A DNA stretch of 64,000 nucleotides, taken from positions 8,954,411 to 9,018,410 of the forward strand of contig OX421509.1 of assembly GCA_949126835.1 (NCBI GenBank), in the 5' to 3' direction. Made by a program: the position numbers and the translations under genes. The notes beneath the pieces are model-generated. The model saw nothing but the letters and a program-made list of their open reading frames with translations. It was not told where the DNA came from and searched no databases. Origin of the DNA: Anisus vortex (Eukaryota > Mollusca > Gastropoda > Planorbidae). Below, piece by piece: positions 36,840 through 49,149 of the stretch (position 1 is the stretch's first letter; each line of letters begins with the position of its first letter).

Positions 36840-38080
36840 ATCTTGAGTGACATAAATTTCAAAACATTTAACTATATGTACTTCCCTTAAAAAGGGCATA
36901 TACTAAGATATATAATCGGGCTTTATCAGAAGTAGACTACATGGAAGCACTCAAAGTGGAGTTTTCAGAATTACATTAAAGTGGAGTTTTTTAAACAAAG
37001 ACAATAATTTCAAATTCATGAACTCATATTTTCATACCATATCATTATCAAGCCTGACTGGCTTGATTTTACTACAACCTTCTTAGATGTAGATGTTGTG
37101 TTGTTGTTTTTTTAGGGATATTGGCGATTTTAAAATGCACATCGAAATGTGGCAATTTGTGGGAAAATCTAGATAGAAGCTGTTTAGGAAAGTCGTCTGC
37201 TATTCTCAACTGCCAGGCATGCGCTCTACTTTCAGCTTTTGGTTCAACTTACACGTGTGAACAGTTGGCCTATTTATTGCACGTGATAGCAGTGTTAAGC
37301 AAAGAGGTCCCTTACACTTCACTACTCGGAAATGTCAAAATATATGTATCTGCCATTATAAATTAGCTGAGAGCATTTTAAGAAAAGGCGCTCATTAATT
37401 GATACAGACTAATTACATTTAAACGAGTTTTTATTTTCATCTTCTATAATTAAGATAAGTAACATTACTTTATTGATCTAAATAAATGGAAATTTGACTT
37501 GATTACATAAATTACGTCTTTCAGCATGCCGGTACTTAAAACAATATTAAAAAACCATTTGTATTCAAGCACAAAAGATATTCGCACACACTATCATACC
37601 ATTTATCATACAAGAAAAAGTATCATTTAGGAGTCAGCTATTAAGTCATTTTATTTCCTGGCTGGCCGATGATTCATTTGAAAGATTCTGACATAAATAT
37701 AAGTTATTCTAAAACAAATTTTGTTTTGATTACTTTAATAAATAAAAGAGACTTTTAATAACATTATATTAAGCAATTGTTGTAATTATTAATGATAAAC
37801 TCCTTAAGTTTGAATGGACAAACAAATTAATGAAGGAAATTTCTATTTGCAATTGTTTAACGTAAATAATTAATTATATACATCTAATGATTAAATATTG
37901 TAATAAATACAATAATGCTGGATTTATATAAAGAAAAAATAATTATTCAGTAATATTTGTTATATTACAAAGCATAACTTGTTTGAAATACTATTGAATC
38001 AAATTGAGAAACTTTATTTTAATTAAAGGGAGATAATTATACCGTTTTAGATGAGCTAATATTTCTAATATTATGTTTTT
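36840..38080. other. AT-rich intergenic stretch, nothing recognised
   Basis: No exon-like composition. The open frame at 37,121-37,366 has no recognisable motif. Confidence 0.45.
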
Positions 38081-38084
38081 TATT

Positions 38085-38345
38085 TTTATTTTACAAAAGA
38101 CTAAACGGCATATAACTTATATAACTTTATAATGACCAAACTATAAAAAGTAGTTGAAAATTATATAAATATTATATGACTAAAAAAATATATGTACATT
38201 TTTTAAAACATTACATTAACTACACAGTTCGTATGATTACAACGTATCAATTCCGCTTAACAATAGTCCTTTAAACATTTTTTTACATAAAACAAATTTT
38301 TAAAAAATCTCAGTTTAACGGAGAACAAATGTTATAATCAGTACT
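38085..38345. repeat. Dispersed AT-rich repeat, copy 2
   Basis: Collinear with 1-280, sharing AAACTATAAAA, ATATAAATATTATATGACTA and CATTAACTACnCAGTT blocks. Confidence 0.6.
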
Positions 38346-38459
38346 AGCAGTAGCTAGACCTAGACCCTTATCTTGACAACCAAATGATAATGTTTACAAA
38401 AAAGTTACCATAAATTAATGTGAAAATCTAGTAATAAAATTGTGTATTTGGTATAAATG

Positions 38460-38680
38460 CAAATTATAAACTAACCCATAAAAACACAGGTTTGATTATA
38501 CTCCCTTTCTTTGTAAACTAAGTTTATATTTAATTTATATTTTGATAGATTAAAATAAATATAAGTGATATCATACCTTATGAATTTCCACACTAAAATT
38601 GTGCGCATCCTTTTTGTTTTTTGTTCTAGCTTTGGCCCGCAAAAACCATAAAAAGAAAACTCGCTTTGTTTCAGCTATAT
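38460..38680 (-). repeat. Repeat shared in inverse orientation with the 41.4-kb foldback interior
   Basis: ATACTCCCTTTCTTTGTAAA and TAGCTTTGGCCCGCAAAAAC have inverse partners at about 41,885-42,095 (TTTGCAAATAAAGGGAGTAT and TTTTTCGGCGCAAAGCTAG). Confidence 0.6.
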
Positions 38681-39197
38681 TGTGTCGTTTTCATTCTATT
38701 TAGTTCGTAAATACGAACATATCCGAAAATTTTATTTACTTCCGTCTCTTCCTGTAGAGGCAGCCACTTTTTTTTTCTTCGATTCGCAAATTGGTCGAAG
38801 GTATTAGCGACTATTCCAAAGGCTATGATGCTGAAAATTTGATAGAATGTATTGTTAGTCTGGACAAGTCTGCTGCCCAAGTTTCAGCTCGATTGGACGA
38901 CGGGAAGTGGTCGAAAAATCGATGCAAAGTTTTGCTAACAAACATCTGCCAAACATCCAAGCAGATTACAAGCAAGCAAGCAGACAGGCAGACAATACAA
39001 GTTAATAGAAAGGGAGTAAAAAGGATGATAATCACAAGCACTTAATTTGTGTTTTTTTTTTTTATTTAAGATAAAACGCTTTAATGATTTTCTTGATTGA
39101 TTTTCTTTGCTTTTGGCCTTGGTCTTGCTACGGAGTTAAATTAATTCACTTATACAAAAATAATATAAATAGTAGGCCCTATAATAGATAAGGTTGA

Positions 39198-39275
39198 CTT
39201 TTAGGCTGTTTCCACGCTGAATGATTTAGAAATCCTAGTTTGGCACACCACTAGCAAAAGGTTGCGACCCCTGGT
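39198..39275. mobile_element. hAT-type MITE fragment
   Basis: CCACGCTGAATGATTTAGAA and AAAAGGTTGCGACCCCTG match the right half of the 33,256 copy. Confidence 0.6.
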
Positions 39276-39435
39276 TTACAATATACGACTAGGCCTATCC
39301 CCCCTCCCCAAAATCTCCTCTTCCAAAAACAAAACAATAAAAATGGGTGGAGTAGAAGTAGCAAGAGGCGTGGCTAGATTATTCTGCTCCCGCTCCTTCG
39401 CCGTTTAGTAAAGTAAAGCACTTTTCGTACCTTAG

Positions 39436-39650
39436 GATCCTTAGGGCCGGTGAAGCAGCGTTCACAAGTTTCTGTGGCCACGGTAAACTAGGGGAGTGTA
39501 TGGCCAGCACAATGTACAGCCGCCTATACACCAACTAAGGTCAGGTACCCATCTTTGATCGGTAGATCCAGGGACAACCTCCAGACCCGGGAAAAAAATC
39601 CTAGCCTTCACCAGGATTCGAGCCCGGACCTTCGGTACACCCACCGTGCC
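39436..39650 (-). mobile_element. SINE family 1
   Basis: TTAGGGCCGGTGAAGCAGCG, GTTTCTGTGGCCACGG, AGGTCAGGTACCC, CACCAGGATTCGAGCCCGGA in family order. Confidence 0.87.
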
Positions 39651-39719
39651 CGTTCGCCGTTTAATACATCAAAATTATCTCAATGAATACAACCGCCCCG
39701 ACACGCCCCCCACCCCCCG

Positions 39720-41390
39720 ATAGCTACGCCTCTGATGACTAGAAATTAATAAACATGCTGCTTTGATACCGATTTTGTGTGCGTGTTTTTTTGTTGTTGC
39801 TATTTTTAGGGTGGCCGTAAGAAGTGATCTTAGTTTTATTTCCTTTATCCAAAATTAAGCAGTAATTGACAAGTCTTAATTAGGTGTGACCTTTTGAACT
39901 GGTATGATCGTGAACTTCCGATTAAAATTTACCGCCATTTTCGTAAACGAAAACCGTGCCTTTGATGCTGTTTGACAATTGATTTCAACATCGACAGCCA
40001 GTTCTTGTCTTTTAGAAATATACAAAGGCTACAAGATTAGTTATGAGGAATCCGTTTTTAACATCAAAAGTGAATAGGCGATAATTAATACTCAAAGTGT
40101 TAGTCGCGTTAAGCTAAATGTATCTTTTGTTTATAAAATAAGTTTGTCAAGAGTTGCGTCCTTGGTAATTAAAAAAACATAATGCGGAGATTTATAAAAA
40201 CATCAACACGAAAATTCTTTTGCATCAAGCAATTAGTTTGGGATTATTGTGACCGTTATTTTATAAATGTTCTATGTACACAACTCTCAGGGATATCACA
40301 CTATCTACTAACAATCAATAAACAAACTACCGGCTTGTAGTAAAATGATAACTAATATTTAATTCAGAATTCTCCAACAACTTATGTACAAGATGAATGA
40401 AAATATACAACAATTCCAATAGCCTAATCTATCACGTATTGTCGTTACCACATCCTAAGGTCGTCTAACGTTCTATGCCAAATCTACGCTACGTTCACTC
40501 TAACTCCTACGTCATTGTTTCTATCGTAAAACGTCACTCGTTTATTCCATACATGAACACCGGGTTAGAGATTATACAAATTGTGTCTCACTAAAACAAC
40601 GATATATATTTTAAATCCTCACATTCCCCCATCGACCCTTTAAATTTGTCATACAAATGTCTAAAAATCCTTATCTCCGTCACATACTGTCATAAAATAT
40701 GTAACTTCTCTAATCCTATGTCTTTAATCATATAATTATATGAATAATTACAACATACCTAATTATCTTATAATGCATATTAAAAACATGTTATGCAAGA
40801 CAAATAATATATATATTGAACGAAACCAAATAATTCCTTAATATAGTAATATATTAACTAATATTAACTAATAACTTTCACTAACAGATAGGTCCATAAG
40901 GTTTCAATGTATATCCTGTCCTGTATTAATGAAATACACAAACCAACATTATAAATATCATCTAATCCGAAAACACAACAGTTCATACTGTTCCATGTAA
41001 TATCATTACAATTATAAATAGGTGATTCTTCAAATCTGACATTCACAATTCATCGTTTTCTTTTGGTGCCATCTTTTGGAAATGAATTAAAATTTAATTC
41101 TCTACATATTTTCGTACAACCAGTAACCTAGCACACAGACATGTTTCGAAGCAAATAATCGAATAAGACCGGAAATGTTCGTCTTTTTTACCTTTTATGC
41201 ATGCATAATCGTTAAGACGTGTCAATACTAGATTAAAACTAGTGCAAAAAACAAATTCACACTAACCTAATTTCCCGCCCTATCACTAAGACTTTTGAAA
41301 CTCTTTCATTGCGTGTCTAGCTGAAAATCTATAAGGCTGTCTTACGGCTTTTCGCGCTGCTTTTTTTTTTTTTAAATTTAACGCCATTGA
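39720..41390. other. AT-rich intergenic stretch, nothing recognised
   Basis: No exon-like GC-rich open stretch, no clear terminal repeats and no tandem array. Confidence 0.45.
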
Positions 41391-41392
41391 CC

Positions 41393-42354
41393 AAAGACTG
41401 TAATAAGATTGACCGCTTGCTTTAATATTTCTGCTATTTGATGACTCGAATGACTACTTTTCGGAATTCCCCATTCCCTTTTGCACTGTACACTTCCGTT
41501 TTATTTAACCGCTATGATATTCTCAATGAAAAATATAAAGAAATCGAAAGTTGTATACAGCGGAAACATTTAGGCAAACATAGGAGCGTAGAAGACATTT
41601 AAGACTGCGTTATTGGATGCACACGGGGGGGGGGGGAAATAGTTATAAGTTCTAAAAAATGTCTGTTATATGTTACCTATTGGAGTTATTGGGCAGTATA
41701 TGAGATTTTAAAATCATTAGTGGGTCACACGGTAAAAGTATTGAAATAAACGGGCCACCAAAAATATTTCTCAAATTTTCAGTTAAAACAACTTAATAAT
41801 ACTACACTTATGACAATATTCATTTCTTATAAGGAAAGTATAAGAAAAATTTGGTTTCCCTTTAAAAATGCCTGTGCAACTTTTTATAGTTTTTCGGCGC
41901 AAAGCTAGAAAAAAATATTATGCGCTAAGATTATTTTTAGAACAATTCATACGGAGTAAGGAGATATTTTTGAGATTTGCGACACAGATATTTTTCTGTA
42001 CGTTTCATTTGCAGTAGTCAATCAATTATTTAATTACATGATGGTAAACTTAGTTTGCAAATAAAGGGAGTATAATAAAAACTTCGTTTTTATGGTTTTC
42101 TTGTTATTGCTTATATCTTCTTTTTTTCCGTACGCATCCAATAACGTTGTCTTAAACGACTTCTACGCACCTACATTTGCCTAAATGATTCCGCTGTATA
42201 CAAAATTCGATTTTAATTTTTCATTGAGAAAATCATAGCCGTGTAAAACGGAAGTGCACAGTGCAAAAGGGACTCGGGAAGTCCCAAAAGAAGTCATTCG
42301 AGTCATCAAAAAGCAGAAATATTAAAACAAGCGGTCCATCTTATGATAGTCTTG
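41393..42354. mobile_element. Long-inverted-repeat (foldback) element, second copy
   Basis: The left arm GACTGTAATAAGATTGACCG then CTTGCTTTAATATTTCTGCT is mirrored by the right arm AGCAGAAATATTAAAACAAG then CGGTCCATCTTATGATAGTC. Inverted similarity runs about 250 bases per arm (GCGGAAACATTTAGGCAAA versus TTTGCCTAAATGATTCCGC). Flanks CATTGACC and CATGGACC match at seven of eight. The outer ends match the 31,758 element. Confidence 0.82.
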
Positions 42355-42439
42355 CATGGACCGAATGTTGGATAGAGCCGCAAATATGAAAACTCTTTTT
42401 AACTCTCTTAAATTTCGCTCTCTATATATACAACCATCT

Positions 42440-42815
42440 GACAAAGCTCATCCAAGAATTATTACATAAGGGCAAAGAGTAAAGTAGTAATAATACATAA
42501 GGCATTCAACTCATTTAGAAATACAACACAATGACAACCTGTTTCAATGCTCAGATAAACATAAAAACAAAAACACTTTCCTTATCCTTTATGCAAGAAC
42601 AAATGCATATTATTACTTTTTCTTCTCGAGTGGTCCTATTCGGGCATGGAATGGGTTGCCTGAACAAACTAGGAAAACCAGTAACTTAACATCATATAAA
42701 ACATAAATAAAGATGAAACACTAAACTCGGACCACGGATGAGCGTAGGACGCAATAATCTTCTTTATAGAAAGAGCGTCTGTAATGTATAAGATAAGATA
42801 GGATTAGTGTGTCGT
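42440..42815 (+). mobile_element. LINE C-terminal coding remnant and 3' tail, best copy
   Basis: Encodes in broken frames the ...IHKAFNSFRNTTQ and WNGLPEQTRKTSNLTS-type end seen in CR1/jockey LINEs. Then come CTCGGACCACGGATGAGCGT, GGACGCAATAATCTTC, GAGCGTCTGTAATGTATAAG and a terminal ATAAGATAAGATAGG repeat. This defines the tail used to recognise the other copies. Confidence 0.85.
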
Positions 42816-43074
42816 CCACATCAGACGCGTATCATGAACTCACAAATCTGGTTATGTCGACATTATCGACATTACCTGTCGGCCTTGAAAGACCTTGAAA
42901 TTCTGGATTTTATAAAAAAAAAATTTCCTCGTGCATAACCTTTTCCCTTTGCATACCGAAATAAAGAAATATGAGTTTGTTGGATAATCAGTCATACAAA
43001 AGGTAACGAAAATATGCACAACTTTTTTACGTAATCTATCTCTTGTAAGTCTTATTTAATATTTTTAAAGAAGG

Positions 43075-43200
43075 AGATGGGCGCCGCCAAGTCTACCAAG
43101 CCCAAGAGAGGACTAATGGACACCCAGTGTCCATTAGCTCCCCCCAACGACCGCCAAGGTTAAGGGACAAGAAGAAGAAGAAGAAAGAAAAGATATGGAA
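43075..43200 (+). mobile_element. LINE 3'-end fragment with (AAG)n tail
   Basis: GGGCGCCGCCAAGTCTACCA, GGACACCCAGTGTCCATTAG (a palindrome), ACGACCGCCAAGGTTAAGGG and then an AAGAAGAAGAAGAA tail: the usual shape of an RTE-like 3' end. Family assignment is tentative. Confidence 0.5.
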
Positions 43201-44036
43201 AAATATAGGGCTTCAGCCAAGACTACGGGTCCCCTAGCGGATGTCCCAACAAAGAGGTATATTGTCAAACTTTTAAAGCCACATTTGTTGCGATCTGTCA
43301 AAAAAATGACGGAAGTCGGAACGTTTTGCGGGAAGCCTGTACGAGATTTAAAATTTTAAATTTTTCTTTGACATTTTTTAGTTGGCATAACAAGGTTTAA
43401 ATTACGGGGGAAACTCGAGATTCATTTAGAGTTAATTCCCCGTTTTGAAGCAGGAAAAAAAAAGAAATCCGGAGATTGCTGATGATTACCGGAATGCCGT
43501 CGAATCTGTCAATGTGTTGCCAACTTTACTGTTTACTAAATATACTCATTAGGAAAGATGCAATACTGTCAATTCAAATCTTTATACCTACAAGCTGAGA
43601 GGGACGATAGATGAACTCGGGTTCCCCAGACTATTCTCACTGTTACGAAACGTAAACTTATACATTGTACAATAATTAAATAGATACTAATCGTTCATAA
43701 GAATTGCAGTAGTAATGATAGGAATTTTTCACAGGCCAAAGTCGTTGGTTTTTCCCAGCTAATCAGGTCGTTGGTTTTCCCAGTTAAATAACCAGACAAT
43801 ATTGACGTATTATTTTGTAAGCCAATGTCGTTGGTTTTCCCCAGCTACTGTACCGGACATCATGGCCGATGTTGCTAGTGGTCGTATTCGGATATTCCAT
43901 TGCACGCTAGTATTTTATTGTATAATGTAATGTACTCCCTTGTATTCGGTTATAGTATCGTATCGACCCAGATTATAGACCCATGCGAATCAGCAGAAAG
44001 TTTCGGCAGTTCTTTGGCAGCTCTCGTCGAGTAAAC
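43200..44036. other. Spacer with a short GTCGTTGGTTTTCCCAGC repeat
   Basis: GTCGTTGGTTTTTCCCAGC-type words recur at about 43,741, 43,768 and 43,827. Nothing else recognised. Confidence 0.5.
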
Positions 44037-44976
44037 ATGTAGCAGACCTGCCTACTCTCCCGCATTGTGCGGGAGTTCTACGCATTTGAACCCTGTTTTC
44101 CGCTTTTACGCGCACCTTTAAAATTCTCCCGCTTTTTTGTTCCCCACCTATGGATTTTTTTTTTCGAAAATTGTTAATTTTTTTTTTCCGATCGATATTT
44201 TTCCGACACTTGCAAAAAATGCGAATCTTTTTCTGTCGAAAATCGGAAGTCGGAACTAAAATTTATTTGCATGGACATGCGCAGTATACACATTTCCCGT
44301 TATTTTACCATTGAAGCTGCCAAAAAATGGCGGCACTTTCACTTTCTGGTGTGTGCCTGCCAAAAAAATCGGCAGATAAAAACTACGATAAAATAGCGTT
44401 TTCCAATCCAATGTCTTATAATAAATATAGTTACTTCCTTTTACTAATAAATAATCTTCCGTTTTTCGCTCTTCTGTTCTTTTTTTTAAAATTTATTTTT
44501 ACAACGATGGATGTCGAACTTGGACTTGTTGCTAGCAATGCAATGCCTAGGCCTAGGCTAATGCTATTACTATTGTATTGAAATGGAATAAGCTAGGTCA
44601 TCTGGCTTACGTTATAAATCAGTTAGGAACCTTTTTAAGGCATGCTAATGCTATGTGACTCAGAATATAATTTTGCATCTACATATGAAAGACTGTTAGT
44701 TTAAAGTTTAGATTTTGAGAGGGAAAGCTGATCCGAAGCTTCAGCCATTGACTACGTCATACTCAAACACTGTTATTTTGCCATTAAGTTAGGCTATATT
44801 GGGAGAATTCTTTTTTTTTTTCAAAAGCCCTAAATAACTGAAACCTCTATGTAAATATAATAATAAATAGTAAGTTTTTTATAAGATAAATAAAATATAA
44901 AATGGCTGTTTTTAAATTCCATTATATTTTTTTTTAATGAAAATTAATATGTGCCTTTGAAAAGTGCAGTTTGGGG

Positions 44977-46603
44977 CAGGGGTGCCACTTATCCCGGAAA
45001 TCCGGATTCGCGAGGCTAAATATTTTTCGGCTCCGGATTTCGCGAGATTCAATTTACTTTGGTTCCGGATTCGTGGGTTAACCAACAAAAAAAAATCTAC
45101 GGTCCGAAATCGCGGTACGAAACCCGGTTCGGTGATAATCGGATCCGCTATGAATAGACTTAATAGACCTGGTATGCGTGGTGTAAACCATACCTAGATA
45201 GGCCTACAGTATTAGCCTATAAGCTTAGTAGCTTAGTTTAGTGAAATGTCACGCTATGTGGTTGGATTTTTTTTTAATTCACTAAAAAAAATTTTATGAT
45301 CGGAAAATAAGGTGGGCTACCTAAATTTTCCAGCCGCCTAGATTTTTATCGTCATATCGGTAATTGGTTATTCCCGACTCGGCGACTGTTTCACACCTCC
45401 GTGTAGACTATACTATAAGTAGGCCTATATTAGGCTAGGCCTAACTATGAGCTTGTAATATGAAAGGTTATTGTCATTTTAATGGAAAGATTAAAACTGC
45501 TTTTTTTTTCCTCCATTATAAATGCGTTTTTTACCAGCACGCTAAAATGAAGGCGACGAAATATGAATAAATTAATCTTTAATTGGAGCAATGTCACAGC
45601 TAGGCCTACTGTTTAATATAGATAGCATATATACGTTTCAATCATATTTATTAGGCCTAATGAATGGAGTAAAACTGTCGGTGTAGTGTTTAGAACTCGG
45701 CCTAGTCCTAGCAGTCACTTATGCTGGTGCATATTTTTTTCTAACAATATCGGATATAACAAGAAAATCATAAAATAATGTTGATTTAAATTAATTTCAA
45801 AACGAAGTTTTAAATTGTTAGTGCCCCGCATTCGCGAATTTGCTCATTTTCATAACAAAATAAAAATACGTCATTTCACTGAACTATATAGCCTACAGTA
45901 AAAAAATTTGTATTAATCCTTCAGTTTTTATTTTTTCCCTCTTTTCAGTTATTAGGCATTTGAAGTTACAGACTAGATTCAATAGTTTACTAGTTAACAT
46001 GTTATACTAAATTAACTAAAGTTTCATATGTCTTAGTCACTAGGATTAGGATACAATATTTAAATTACATTTATTGGTAACTGACCTAGAAAATACATAA
46101 CAAAGTAGATGGGGAATAAAGATACACATAATTATATTTTTAAAGTAGGCTAGCCTTACTTGAAAAAAAACAAAAGGGTTATGATAAGATCAATAGGAAT
46201 GATGTTATTAAATTGTTAAAATAACACATCTTTGTATGTTTAACTATGATTTTAGATTTGTCCATTTTTTTAAAAGATTTTTCAAGCCATTTATCAATAA
46301 CTAAAGTAAGCTTAGGCCTAGCAATAACACAATACACAATCATATAAAACATTTTAAAGACATAATTTTCCTATCATAATATGCAGAAACATATTGTAAA
46401 AACAACATTGCTTTTTGGTGTAGCCTATATTATATTAAATTTTATATATATACCGGTATATACAATATGGTAAAAATAATATAAATTTTAGGAGTTGCGA
46501 TAAATTTCAGGGTTTGTACAATTTTGGAAAGTAGGTTTCAGGGTTCAAGAAATTTTAAGAAAAGGATTTCAGGGTTCACTGCTTCAAGTGAGTGGCACCC
46601 ACG
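44977..46603. mobile_element. Nested non-coding hAT-like element with 8-bp duplication
   Basis: CAGGGGTGCCACTTATC at the left and GTGAGTGGCACCCACG at the right share the inverted core GGGTGCCACT. Flanks GTTTGGGG (44,969-44,976) and TTTTGGGG (46,604-46,611) differ at one base. The left subterminal region repeats CCGGATTCGCGAG-type words; the right one repeats TTTCAGGGTT. About 1.63 kb with no convincing transposase. Confidence 0.8.
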
Positions 46604-46639
46604 TTTTGGGGTTAGGGCCTAATCAAAAATTAAAACGAC

Positions 46640-47140
46640 TTTTTCTGTCATGTGCCCCTCCTTCTATAAACTTATAGAGGAGACAATTTCTGAGTTTTAC
46701 AAGTCTGTAAGACTTTATGTTTGTAAAGTCTGTGAATACTTGGTGCAAAACCTGCCCTTGGATGACCAAGTCCTTGTCAATTCAGTTGTAGTCAACCTTC
46801 ATGAAAGAAAGAACATAACGTCTTCCCATCTAAATTACTTCTTAGATAGGTTTCCAATGCTGATGGGGGCTGTTGACAGGGATGTTATCCTTGAGCAGTT
46901 TGCCAAGCTGCAGAGTACTGACTTGGATCTGCCAGTAAATGAACGGGTTGACCACAGCTGGACAAAGTTGTCCTCCGAGTATCCCCAACTCTCTAGTCAT
47001 GAAGGGGATACTCACAATTCCCCACTCTAGCGCGCCTTGTGAGCGTATTTTTTCACTGGTCAGGAAGACCTGCACTGACCATTGCATTTGGAATGATGTT
47101 ATTTTATGTAGATTTAATATTATCATATATTATGCTGCAA
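46640..47140 (+). pseudogene. hAT transposase C-terminal relic (frameshifted)
   Basis: One frame (46,650-47,030) reads FYKLIEETISEFYKSVRLYV and on. A second frame from about 46,995 reads GILTIPHSSAPCERIFSLVR then KTCTDHCIW, which is the hAT C-terminal dimerisation signature (L-x-IPHSxAxCERxFS-x-VRK). A frameshift separates the two and the N-terminal catalytic part is absent, so the protein is dead. It supports the hAT assignment of the host element. Confidence 0.85.
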
Positions 47141-47311
47141 ACCTGTGTTTCTTTATAACTATGATAAAATAGTTTGTGTATAATTATAATTATATTATTA
47201 TGTATTTTTGTTATGCTGCTCTAAATCTCCCTCATCAGTTGGAAAATCTCCCACATAACTAGCCTCTGTCTCCCTCATGGGTCCAGTGGGGGGTAGGCAG
47301 GTCTGATGTAG

Positions 47312-48415
47312 CTTGTGCTCTGCGATAAAATTCCTACAGATTTATACGATAAAGGATTCAATATTGTTTTACCAGTAGTTTCAATGCTATTCAAAGTCTA
47401 TTGAATATATTTCTTATTCATTCTACGGAACAACATGTGCTATTCTTAACCACTTGTGTATATATCATTCGGATTGCTAATTGATGATTCTGTTATTAAA
47501 CCAATAATTCGTTTATTTTACAAAATCGATTTATATCAGTTCTTCACGTTCCAGTATTATGTGTGTTGTTTATACTGTAATAATCATTGCCAACACTACA
47601 CAATAACAACATAAAATTAAATATACACCTGAAGAAATCAAATAAAACTCTAATCAATGTACAAAAGATAATAAAAGCTGGCTTGTCATTAAACATTGTT
47701 ATTGAATTAATACTTGAAGAGCACATCTAGCGACTTGACCAGTGAGATAATAAACTTATCTATTGCGGCATATATGACAGTGCATAGATGACCACTGATA
47801 TATCGCCTTTGTAATAAGAATTGATAACTCAACTTGAGGATGTCTTATGAAGAAAAGGGCTGTCGTAATATCACCAAAATCACACTGTGAATATAGAAAT
47901 GATATAGACCCCTCTCCACCCAGGGAAGCCGAAGTTCACTACATATGCCATTTGTCTTAAAAATGGAGGTAAAATATTTGTGACGAGAGCAATGAGTGTG
48001 TTTAAACAATGTGACGCCACATTAAAAAAATAAGCATCTTGAAAAGTGATTTCAACACAAGTATTACTTAATTAACAAGATCTACATTAATTTCAATGTT
48101 TACTGTAAAATGTATACTTCAATAAAAGTACAAGTGATTTGATTTAAATGTGGGCTAAGTTTGAAATTTGAAATTATGGGTCTTTTTAGGGGGGGGGGGG
48201 TATGTGTGGAAGGGGCGGGGCGGGTGTAGAGATATGTGACAATGGAAAAAGGGGGGGGGAAGGTGAAAAAAGAAAGGGTCGAAATTGCGTAATGTCTTTC
48301 ACAGACGGCCTCCTAAAGGCAATAGCATAACGCAGGATATCAACTTAAAGAAGAAAAAGTCCAAAGTTTGGGTGGAGTAGTTAATGTATGTGAGTAGGCT
48401 ACCCCAATCCCCCCG
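47312..48415. other. AT-rich spacer, nothing recognised
   Basis: G runs near 48,191-48,265. No exon-like signal. Confidence 0.45.
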
Positions 48416-48418
48416 CCC

Positions 48419-48592
48419 CCGATCGGACCAATTTGATCCATAGGGCCGGTGAAGCAGCGTTCACCAGTTTCTGTGGCCACAGTATACCAGGGCCTTGTGT
48501 GGCCAGTGGCCAGCACAATGCCAAGCCACCAGGATTCGAACCCAGGACCTTCGTTACGCCAGCCAAACGCGCTCGGCCATCATGACCCAATG
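48419..48592 (-). mobile_element. SINE family 1 with internal deletion
   Basis: GGGCCGGTGAAGCAGCGTTC and GTGGCCAGCACAATGCC jump directly to CACCAGGATTCGAACCCAGG, so the middle AAAGTCAGGTACCC block is missing. Confidence 0.85.
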
Positions 48593-48600
48593 TATGTGAT

Positions 48601-48892
48601 GGCTTGGATAGTTAATAGTGAAAAACTTATCGTGGTGCGAATAGTTCAAGGTATCGGAATGGGGCCAATTAATGGCTTGGATAGTTAATAGTGAAAAACT
48701 TATCGTGGTGCGAATAGTTCAAGGTATCGGAATGGGGCCAATTAATGGCTTGGATAGTTAATAGTGAAAAACTTATCGTGGTGCGAATAGTTCTATGTAT
48801 CGAAATGGGGCCAATTAATGGCTTGGATAGTTAATAGTGAAAAACTTATCGTGGTGCGAATAGTTCAGGGTATCGGAATGGGGCCAATTAAT
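48601..48892. repeat. 73-bp tandem repeat, exactly four copies
   Basis: Each unit starts GGCTTGGATAGTTAATAGTG and ends GGGGCCAATTAAT. Copies start at 48,601, 48,674, 48,747 and 48,820 and differ at only a few bases. Confidence 0.97.
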
Positions 48893-49149
48893 GCAACTAG
48901 ATGGGGGCGAATGGCGGGCAAATTCTGAATACTGTCCACGTACAATCTGTCATTCTGAACTATGTTTAAGAACGTACCATAAATGACGTAACGCACCTAG
49001 AGGAGGAGTAGGGGGGGGGGGCAAACATTTTGATGACGAAACACGAAGAAATAACAACACCCTCAGAATTTATTCTTTTACCATAACAAAGAATAATATA
49101 TAAAAGTTACCAAACACAAAAAAAAAAGAAAAGAAAAACGAGCTGCCCA

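Larger units (their letters stand above)
44043..47305 (+). mobile_element. hAT-like DNA transposon (host element) with nested insertion
   Basis: CAGACCTGCCTAC at the left and GTAGGCAGGTCTG at the right, flanked by ATGTAG on both sides (44,037-44,042; 47,306-47,311). A perfect hairpin CTCCCGCA-TTG-TGCGGGAG follows the left terminal repeat at once (44,057-44,075). The right subterminal region repeats TCTCCCTCAT. A transposase relic lies at 46,640-47,140, and a second element occupies 44,977-46,603. Without that insertion the element would be about 1.6 kb. Confidence 0.85.

Noticed and set aside
44327..44581. Plus-strand frame in the left part of the 44-kb element as a DNA-binding domain of the transposase
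   Set aside because: No zinc-binding cysteine/histidine pattern is visible and the frame is short.
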